A stretch of DNA of 64,000 nucleotides from Liolophura sinensis (Eukaryota > Mollusca > Polyplacophora > Chitonida > Chitonidae). The DNA is taken from the NCBI RefSeq assembly GCF_032854445.1, contig NC_088298.1:19985295-20049294 (forward strand). The letters run 5' to 3'. Below the pieces are notes generated by a model that saw only the letters and a list, made by a program, of their open reading frames with translations, ran no database searches and was not told the DNA's origin. A program made the translations under genes and the position numbers. Of the stretch, positions 57,601 through 64,000 are shown piece by piece. Numbering within the stretch: the stretch's first letter is position 1; every line of letters begins with the position of its first letter.

Positions 57601-60600
57601 TATTACAAATTTATATCGTGGGAGGAAACACACGACCACATGTTGCTGTCGAACCATCCTGAAACGGAATATATGCTTTTAGCTGTAACATGCATCTTGC
57701 ACTTGGGTAGCTCCAAGACTTAAAGGTGGAGAAAACAAAAAAAATGAGAAAGTTCAAATGAAAGAGTGCTAAAAGTTATTCCTAGATGTGGTCCGATTTT
57801 CCTCAAGAAGAAAACGACACTTGAAAATAATTTTTGTATGGTGGGTATTTGAGACCACTTTTTGGTATTTATAGTCTTTGTTTAATAGTGTGATGAATGA
57901 AGATGTAACACAGGTTTAATAAATATTTTTGCACTAGAACTTCTTCTTTTCAGCTAACAAATGTATTAAACATGAATTTGGATCATACTTATATTTTTAA
58001 TATGCTAATAAATATTATCATAATTTAGATTAAATGCATATATTTCGATTTAAACAACAAATGTACACCCAAATAAATTTATTAGAGAAGCATCGCATCC
58101 TTACTTAGAACATTATTTTGCAACAACGATAAATACCAAAAGTTGGTCCCAAATACCCACCATACAAAAATATTTTCAAATACCCTTTTCTCTTGAAAAA
58201 AAAATCCAAAAAAATAATAAAGATCATATTTTGCAAATAAGTTTTGACGTTCTTTCATCTGATTTTGGCATCAATGTTTTCTTCTCCTTTAATGGTCCAC
58301 GTTAACAGAGCTGTGATAAAAGTAGCAAGTAAGCTTTAAATATATTTTTCTAAATAATCTCCCAATCTAAACCTGTGACCTAACCTGACCTCATACCACT
58401 AAACTTTTGACCCTTAACCCCACTGACCTCTTCCAGCTGTTCTGAGTGCTCCTCAAACTTGACTGAGAGCTCTTCCACCCTGTCTACTTCCCCACTCACT
58501 CCTGCTGTTTTCAGACCCATCAGGATTTCGTGGTCTTCGTTTGTTTTGAAAAGTTCAGAGGCCTGGTCCATGGCAGTGTCTTGTAGCTGATAAAAGAAAA
58601 AAAAACAACAGAGTAATTTTTTTTGTTTCCCTACATTTAGGTTCCGATTCTCTGTTTGAAAATAAAGAGATTTATATCCTGAATGATTTTTTAATTGGTA
58701 AAACAAAAACGGATTTAAGTTCATCAGTTTGAGAGTTACTTTTTTCAAATCGTTCTACTGCTTCTGTGTCTCTTTTCAACAATAAATATTTTTCTCCTCG
58801 TAACAAAAAAACCCTGATTAATATTCACAGGAATGAACATAATATTAAAAAACCCCCCCAAAAAACAAAGAAAACAGGCATATTTTTGTATCGTAAGATA
58901 TTAGGTGATATTTGAGTTTCTATTTGAAAATAAAATGTTTATTATCCTGAATTAGTTTCTCGACACATAAGCGGAGTAATTTTTTTTATCACATCATTTA
59001 CTTGCTTTTCTGGGGTTTTTTTTTTTTGTCAGCACTCTTTTTTCATCGTAAAGAACTGCTTCTGAGTTATGAACCTTGCTTAATATTCTTAGGAATGTGT
59101 ATGAATGTTATATTAACAGACGAAAACAACACATTATTACAATTATTTAAAAAATTTGTTTTCTTTTTTTTTTGATTTGAGGTTTTACGCCGTACTCAAG
59201 AATATTTCTCTTCTACGGCAGCGGCCAGCATTATGGTGAGTGAATATTTAACACACATACATAACAACCATACATAACACACATACAGTATATTGTCAAA
59301 ATGTTAACCTGTTTTTGCAAAGCTTTAGTTAACTCTCCAGTTTTCAGTATGCTTGTCTCCAATTCTTGGCTTGTGGCAAAATCCTCTCTCTGGTTCTGAT
59401 AAAACAAATCAAATGTCAAATAATTCATTCTGACAGCAGCAAGCTATGAATAAAAACACACTTTTATTTCAAGACAAGAAATTCAAAACAGACAGTATCT
59501 TGAAAAAATATTTCATGAAATAAAATTGTAGTGATATAGCTTTGAAATAATAACTGCTCCCTCACAATGGTAACCTTACCTGCAACTGGTGTAAAGTCAT
59601 CAGCATGTACCAACACAGAAGTTTTACTGTATCTTGACGTTTAGTTAGCACCACCTTATGCTAAAAACATAACCATCAAAGATAACAATATATTTCTAGA
59701 TAATGTTTAATTTTTCAAAGCTTTTTGTCTATGTCACAATTTGTTTTCTACAAGTTCCAAGTTTGCTCATCTTACCAGACTGGTTCCTATAGCAATGAGG
59801 TTCTGTAGTTCCACCCTTACGTCCTCACAAATCTGGATGATTTTCTCGCGGTTGTCATGTGACGTGTAGGCAGAGTCTGTGAAGTCCTGCGAGGTCTCAA
59901 TCATCGAGTCTAAGGCACTAGTTAACTTCTCCTGATGACTTGGCCCTACAAGTGTCACTCGTGTCATTTCAACCAGGTCCTGGAATTGATCAATCAAATA
60001 TCAGCAAAGGTGACTGTATATTTTGTAACATTTATTTGCCTCTAAAAATGCACNNNNNNNNNNNNNNNNNNNNNNNNNNNNNNNNNNNNNNNNNNNNNNN
60101 NNNNNNNNNNNNNNNNNNNNNNNNNNNNNNNNNNNNNNNNNNNNNNNNNNNNNNNNNNNNNNNNNNNNNNNNNNNNNNNNNNNNNNNNNNNNNNNNNNNN
60201 NNNNNNNNNNNNNNNNNNNNNNNNNNNNNNNNNNNNNNNNNNNNNNNNNNNNNACATTTTGTAACATTTATTTGCCTCTAAAAATGCACTTTTGAGGGTG
60301 AAATTTTAAATCATTTAGGGTATTTCAGCACAAAGAACAGTGAAACGATGCGACCCATCAGTTTTGGAGACAATGTGTTCATGACGGGAAGGGAGGTTAA
60401 CTATTTTACGACCTTTGATCCACAAAAGTTAGCCAGTGTCAATTTCACTGGCTGAGATAAAAATCAAGAAAACAAACCAGGGTTGGTAGACTTCAGAGAT
60501 TTGAAATTTCCAGGCTTTTTCAAGGCTTTTCTGGGCTCAAAAATTCATATTTTCCAGGCTGCTTGAAATAAATATTCTACGCTCACACAAACCTGAGGCA

Positions 60601-63600
60601 ATCTAAAATGGCCTTAATTAGTTGAACTTTCAGTCCTTCAGATAAACACAATCATGTAATCGGCAATTTAAAAGATGTTGGAAACAAATTTCTCCAAGAG
60701 AATGTTGTCATAATGTACACAGTTGTTAAGCTTGGTTCTGTAGTATTAATGTCAACGCTGTCCCTGGCCCAATTACAAAAAAAAAACCGGAATTTCCAAG
60801 ATATTCAAGGCCTGGAAAACGTAATTTTTTTAATTCCAGGACTTTTAAGGTTTGGATGCTATACGATCCCTGAACAAAGGGGGTTAAAAATATGAACAAA
60901 GCGGGTTACAAAAATTAACAAAAAGGGTTACAAAACATGAACAAACAGGGTTACAAAACATGAACAAAGGCGGTTGAAAACATGCAACTGACTAACCTCA
61001 AAATCTTTGATGCACCTGCTAGCCGTAGGCTGACTGGTCGCCAAACCTATCCCAGAATCCCCATTGACTGTGGGCGACATGTCTCCGTTAGACTGGCACG
61101 TTCCATCGGAGACAACGTGCTGGACAAGGTCAAGTGCCTTACGCATTAGGCGGAATACGCCCTCGCGATTAGTCCGCGCAGAGTCGCAGTCAGGGTGACG
61201 CAGGGACGTCTGAAATCAACAACATTGGCAAGTCCTTAGTAGGACATTTACAAGAAGACAATGCATCTATCTCCGGCCGTATGTGGAAGGTCTGGCAGCA
61301 ACCTGAGGATGCTCATGGGTTTCCGTTTGGTTTCCTCACACTGTAATGCTGGCTGCCATTGTATAAGGGAAATATTCTTGAGTACGGCGTAAAACACCAA
61401 ATCAAACTAAGAATAATGCATCTAAATTTTATAACCATGAGGAACTATCTCTACCCTAGGACTGTTTTGTAAGCATTTCTCTGGCAGTTTGAACACACTT
61501 AAATACTATAACCATCCTGATATAAAACACAAAATCATGGGTGAGAAATGAACACGTTCGTATGACTGACTTACGGACAGGCAGGCTGACAGACAAGCAG
61601 ACTGACTTAGAAAGTTACCATGCCCTGAGACAATGTCCTGCATGAAATAGTAACTGTTGTTGTTCTTTTTTTTGGATTTTATTTTCTAGTGTAGACTGCA
61701 TGAGGGACAGGCAGACGGACTTACAGAGTTAATAGATTTTTTTTCTAGTGTAGACTGCATGAGGGACAGGCAGACTGACTTAGAGAGTTACTATGACTTG
61801 AGACAATGTCCTGCATTAAAAAGTAACAGTTGTTGTTGTTTCTTTGGATTTTATTTTCTAGTGTAGACTGCATGAGGGACAGGCAGACTGACTTACAGAG
61901 TTACCAGATTTTATTTTCTGGTGTAGACTGCATGAGGGACAGGAAGACTGACTTAGAGAGTTACCAGATTTTATTTTCTAGTGTAGACTGCATGAGGGAC
62001 AGGCAGACTGACTTACAGAGTTACCAGATTTTATTTTCTAGTGTAGACTGCATGAGGGACAGGCAGACTGACTTACAGAGTTACCAGATTTTATTTTCTA
62101 GTGTAGACTGCATGAGGGACAGGCAGACTGACTTAAAGAGTTACCAGATTTTATTTTCTAGTGTAGACTCGCGCTGACATTCTCTTTACCGATCACAGGT
62201 TGACACAGTGACAACCACATTTAAATGTATCACTACCCAGTGGTCGATTGATATGGGGATTCGCTTGATTTCTTTAAATGGTTTAAACCAAGTGGTAAAG
62301 GAAGGGTGTAAATTGGGTTTGGTTTTTCCGAGAAAAATAAACTAAACGAATGCAAACAATTTATGGGGACGGTCCTTAACTGTTTAGTACACGACAAAAC
62401 TACCATGTAAATAACACTGTAAATTTTTTTTTTAAGTAAACAGTTGGATAATTCACTATTATGCCCTGCATCAACACAAACAACCTCCAGTCTAGAGATT
62501 ACTAAAGACATTGTTCCACATGGGTCTGTGTTTTACCTTGCAGGATGTGAGCAACATCATTGTGGACTTCTCTAGTACAGTCCTGGCAGCTCCCATCTGA
62601 GCTCTCTGCTTGTCACTCTTCAGATCCTGGGGTAAGAAAGTCACACACCCATCTTCATTTTAGTTATTAAAGGGGATTTGACATATAAGACATTTAATGA
62701 TAATTGTAACTGCCAAAAATGCCCATTTTCAGAGGCCCATTTTTGAGGGTCTATACATATGACTTTTTTTGTGCTGAAACTTACACTTTTCCATCATGAT
62801 GATATCAGCAAACCTCAAAACACCTATAAGCTCAGAATCAGGTAAAATGAGGAATTTGGTCATGTACAAATTTTTGGGTCAAATATCGTATGTTCACATA
62901 CAGGAAGAGAATTCTACTGTGTTTTTTTTTTTTGTTACTGAGCAGTACTAAACAAATATATATCAGCAGACATTTCTGGAGCTATTTAGGAATGCTTTGT
63001 GAAATGTAATTATTCAGGCAATTTGCACTAATCAATTCAAATCAAACAGATTGTAAATCAAAAGAATACACGTTTCATAAATAATCAGAACAATGCCATC
63101 AAATTTATCCCTTGTACACCAAAGCAACATCAACTACTCTAATTTCTCAATCTTTTCACGTATGAAAGAGCAACTCTGAGTGCAATTTATGCGTATTTGT
63201 AACTGGATTTAAACTACATTGTTTGGATTGGCCAATTGGAGGGCTTCATAAAAAGTATAATTTCATATGTCAACGTGTACTAATGTTTTCAGAATTAGCT
63301 GGAAAAAAACATCTTGCAAACCAGCAAAAAGGTTGAAGAGTTAAAGTACACTGGTTCATTTTTTAACATTCATTTCCGTGCTTGCGGTCGCTGTGAGTTC
63401 AAATCCAGCTCATGCTGGCTTCCTCTCCGGGCGTAAGTGGGAAGGTCTTTCAGCAACCTGCGGATGGTTATGGGTTTCCCCCGGGCTCTGCTCGGTTTCC
63501 TCCCACCATAATGCTGGCCGTCGTGAAATAAGTGAAATATTCTTGAGTACGGCGTAAAACACCAATCAAATTAATCAAATAAATCATTTCCATGCTTCTT

Positions 63601-63842
63601 CTCACTGTACATCAAAATCAATTAATCAGAAATAGTCACTCATACAACAGAACCAAGGAATATATGTATATAGGCTCATTATTGAAAATCATTATTGATT
63701 ACTGATTTTTCTGACTTCTCACATTTTGCCTGTCTCCAGTTAGATGTGCTAACTCCACCATGTCGTTGCCAAACTGTCTGAACGCCTTCACAAAGTCTGG
63801 GAAATTGTACACGCCTTCAAAATAGCTCAAGCTGTTCAGCAC
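51484..63842 (-). CDS. CTNNAL1: Alpha-catulin (vinculin/alpha-catenin superfamily), 3' part, 14 exons
   Basis: Cytoskeletal scaffold related to alpha-catenin and vinculin. Vertebrate alpha-catulin binds a Rho exchange factor, and worm CTN-1 associates with the dystrobrevin complex. Exons in transcript order: 63842-63723, 62626-62537, 61209-60997, 59979-59776, 59660-59580, 59395-59309, 58586-58428, 57581-57489, 57158-56973, 54528-54478, 53497-53237, 53053-52931, 52411-52328, 51666-51484. They give 644 codons plus stop. Catulin-type blocks include GDRQNDLK, FTDSAYTSH, LLRHIS.TEPL, ENLDVF..AWESQI, YLSLP.P and LYLFTRGEGPL-like MYLFTRGEGPL. Compared with human catulin (734 aa), roughly 170-190 N-terminal residues lie off the right edge. 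All intron phases are 0. The C-terminal 60 residues are Ser-rich. Confidence 0.92.
51728..52010 (-). mobile_element. Third tRNA-derived SINE type (SINE-C)
   Basis: Tail (attg)n at the left. At the right, ggattgaactcgcatcttgt is the reverse complement of a box B with a tRNA-like head. Lies in the last catulin intron. Confidence 0.55.
52328..52411 (-). CDS. CTNNAL1: Alpha-catulin exon
   Basis: Acceptor tattcccag; donor AAG|gtgaga. Twenty-eight residues: VDSAIQETKNLMNVVAKVVT and TCFICATK, the last helix of the alpha-catenin-like C-terminal domain. Confidence 0.95.
52484..52540 (-). mobile_element. SINE-A 3' fragment
   Basis: (attt)n tail and attggtgttttacgctgaac only, 73 bp from the VDSAIQ exon. 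Confidence 0.75.
52931..53053 (-). CDS. CTNNAL1: Alpha-catulin exon
   Basis: Forty-one residues: VPAGTPKDDMMFHVEKIPSF, CQLLQVTLKAPTFGKAATFN, then K. Donor AAG|gtgagt is good; acceptor catgtcaag lacks a clear pyrimidine tract. The next exon continues VDSAIQETKNLM as in alpha-catenin and catulin. Confidence 0.93.
53237..53497 (-). CDS. CTNNAL1: Alpha-catulin exon (C-terminal bundle)
   Basis: Acceptor tttcttcag; donor AAG|gtgcca, which is poor. Eighty-seven residues with VKRTKNMSSMAFSMYLFTRG then EGPLRTTQDLFTQAEYF. This is the C-terminal four-helix part shared with alpha-catenin and vinculin. Confidence 0.96.
54478..54528 (-). CDS. CTNNAL1: Alpha-catulin micro-exon (17 codons)
   Basis: Acceptor ccccttttcag; donor GAG|gtcagt. 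It reads KHGTTSKSLRPVKLDAE and joins in phase to EQARIAKLGLEMK. The human protein has a similar polar linker here. The preceding intron holds the 54.7-55.9 kb minisatellite. Confidence 0.9.
54740..55915 (+). repeat. Minisatellite, 56-bp dimeric unit (2 x about 28 bp), catulin intron
   Basis: From about 55185 the unit is tgattatgatgcgaagttct plus gtacacaaaaatgattgtgg plus tgtgaaattctgtcaa. The two halves are themselves related. Upstream, 54740-55185 has the same gtgaaattctgtaa core at irregular spacing, a decayed older part. Confidence 0.9.
56973..57158 (-). CDS. CTNNAL1: Alpha-catulin exon
   Basis: Acceptor ctttacaag; donor GGG|gtgagt. Sixty-two residues including PGSKIARENLDVFADAWESQ and VYLSLPRPG, among the best conserved segments of catulin. 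Confidence 0.96.
57489..57581 (-). CDS. CTNNAL1: Alpha-catulin exon
   Basis: Acceptor ttgttcacag; donor TTG|gtaagt. Thirty-one residues: VCKLLRHISNTEPLVITAEH and AESVIKSIGPL. LLRHIS.TEPL.IT is a strong vinculin/catulin family signature. Confidence 0.96.
57610..57660 (-). mobile_element. SINE-A-like small fragment
   Basis: tcgtgggaggaaacacacga then ccacatgttgctgtcgaacc; very short. Confidence 0.4.
57760..58300 (-). mobile_element. Fam2 long inverted-repeat element, copy 2
   Basis: Reverse complement aligns along its length with 32513-33045. Internal inverted arms: ttttgtatggtgggtatttg (57831) and caaatacccaccatacaaaa (near 58150). The right end is ttttggcatcaatgttttct plus tctccttta. Confidence 0.78.
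58428..58586 (-). CDS. CTNNAL1: Alpha-catulin exon
   Basis: Acceptor cttttatcag; donor GAG|gtcagt. Fifty-three residues beginning LQDTAMDQASELFKTNEDHE. The part VSGEVDRVEELSVKFEEHSE matches the acidic helical stretch before the LLRHIS motif. Confidence 0.93.
59176..59236 (-). mobile_element. SINE-A fragment
   Basis: gttttacgccgtactcaaga to cagcattatggtgag; about 70 bp from a catulin exon donor. Confidence 0.75.
59309..59395 (-). CDS. CTNNAL1: Alpha-catulin exon
   Basis: Acceptor ttttatcag; donor CAG|gttaac (a weak donor). Twenty-nine residues, NQREDFATSQELETSILKTG then ELTKALQKQ, matching the ELE.SILK region of catulin. Confidence 0.88.
59580..59660 (-). CDS. CTNNAL1: Alpha-catulin extra 27-codon exon (candidate cassette exon)
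   Basis: Acceptor atgtttttag; donor CAG|gtaagg. It encodes HKVVLTKRQDTVKLLCWYML then MTLHQLQ in phase 0. Without it, the flanking exons align to human catulin with no gap. It is therefore probably alternatively spliced, lineage-specific, or not an exon at all. Confidence 0.5.
59776..59979 (-). CDS. CTNNAL1: Alpha-catulin exon
   Basis: Acceptor caattccag; donor CTG|gtaaga. Sixty-eight residues from DLVEMTRVTLVGPSHQEK to ELQNLIAIGTSL, including the conserved FTDSAYTSH motif. Helical-bundle character. Confidence 0.94.
60054..60253. other. Assembly gap, 200 N
   Basis: Exactly 200 N inside the catulin intron between 59979 and 60997. Both sides carry the same 34-bp sequence (60020-60053 and 60256-60289), so the contigs may simply overlap here. 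Confidence 0.99.
60256..60330 (+). repeat. Dispersed repeat D copy at the gap edge
   Basis: attttgtaacatttatttgc onward to aaatcatttagggta. The first 34 bp also precede the gap at 60020-60053. Confidence 0.6.
60997..61209 (-). CDS. CTNNAL1: Alpha-catulin exon
   Basis: Acceptor ttgatttcag; donor GAG|gttagt. Seventy-one residues. TSLRHPDCDSARTNREGVF matches catulin. The second half (SNGDMSPTVNGDSGIGLATS) is a polar linker unlike the vertebrate protein. The exon is visibly more GC-rich than its introns. Confidence 0.93.
61270..61408 (+). mobile_element. SINE-A, 5' truncated
   Basis: ctccggccgtatgtggaagg to gtaaaacaccaaatcaaac; antisense to catulin. Confidence 0.85.
61585..62175 (+). repeat. 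Minisatellite, 60-bp unit with longer higher-order spacers
   Basis: tgtagactgcatgagggaca occurs 7 times. The last five (from about 61862) are 60 bp apart. Earlier ones are separated by a spacer with gagacaatgtcctgcat and gttgttgtt, itself repeated. Confidence 0.93.
62537..62626 (-). CDS. CTNNAL1: Alpha-catulin exon
   Basis: Acceptor ttaccccag; donor AAG|gtaaaa. Thirty residues starting DLKSDKQRAQMGAARTVLEK and ending STMMLLTSCK; helical, matching the catulin region just after GDRQN. Confidence 0.94.
63137..63350 (+). mobile_element. Fam1 TIR element
   Basis: taatttctcaatcttttcac ... caaaaaggttgaagagttaa. Confidence 0.88.
63376..63588 (+). mobile_element. SINE-A, near full length
   Basis: gcggtcgctgtgagttcaaa, aacctgcggatggttatggg, agtacggcgtaaaacaccaa and tail; antisense to catulin. 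Confidence 0.9.
63723..63842 (-). CDS. CTNNAL1: Alpha-catulin exon (first in window)
   Basis: Acceptor ctccacag; donor AAT|gtgaga. Forty residues, VLNSLSYFEGVYNFPDFVKA then FRQFGNDMVELAHLTGDRQN. The block FGN.MVE.AHL.GDRQN is characteristic of alpha-catulin. Phase 0 at both ends, so at least one more coding exon exists upstream. Confidence 0.93.
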
Positions 63843-63959
63843 CTGTGGAGAATGAACCCATACATGATTACAATGAGGTTAAATCAAATCCGAAAAGTTT
63901 TCACAGTCCATTTCATTAGTGGCGGATACCAGAATGCCCAGGATAAACCATTGGAATTT

Positions 63960-63992
63960 AATAATAATAATAATAATATTAACAATAATAAT
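63960..63992 (+). repeat. (AAT)n microsatellite at window end
   Basis: ataataataataataat with interruptions. Confidence 0.85.
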
Positions 63993-64000
63993 ATTATCAA

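Overview
The window is animal (eukaryotic) nuclear DNA. It is AT-rich, and its two protein-coding genes are split into short exons with GT..AG introns. tRNA-derived SINEs, small inverted-repeat (MITE-like) elements and minisatellites fill the introns and the space between genes. Protein families and repeat style suggest an invertebrate, most likely a lophotrochozoan such as a mollusc or relative. That placement is an inference from repeat style and protein similarity; no database was searched.

The + strand carries a complete-looking CDK14/PFTAIRE-type cyclin-dependent kinase. I rebuilt it as 15 coding exons between 6342 and 38471, giving 485 codons with every splice phase compatible. The first three exons encode a Pro/Ser-rich, low-complexity N-terminal region and the rest encode the kinase domain and a short tail. 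Its 3' UTR probably runs into the 39.5-41.9 kb region.

The - strand carries the 3' part of an alpha-catulin (CTNNAL1-like, vinculin/alpha-catenin superfamily) gene: 14 exons from 63842 down to the stop codon at 51484, 644 codons, all separated by phase-0 introns. The N-terminal exons lie beyond the right edge. The two genes converge tail to tail across about 13 kb of repeat-rich DNA (38.5-51.5 kb).

Region by region: 1-6.3 kb holds non-coding DNA, two inverted-repeat elements and a 200-N gap. 6.3-38.5 kb is the kinase gene. 38.5-51.5 kb is the intergenic/3' UTR zone with TIR elements, SINEs, a LINE reverse-transcriptase remnant and a small minisatellite. 51.5-64 kb is the catulin gene, with two large minisatellites in its introns and a second 200-N gap flanked by a 34-bp direct repeat.

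The most unusual points are these. A roughly 21-copy 47-bp minisatellite in kinase intron 10 is built from the exon's own 3' end plus its splice donor. The 3' splice site of kinase exon 3 is tandemly duplicated. All twelve SINE-A copies found in kinase introns lie in the sense orientation. Catulin has an extra phase-0 27-codon exon that looks like a cassette exon.
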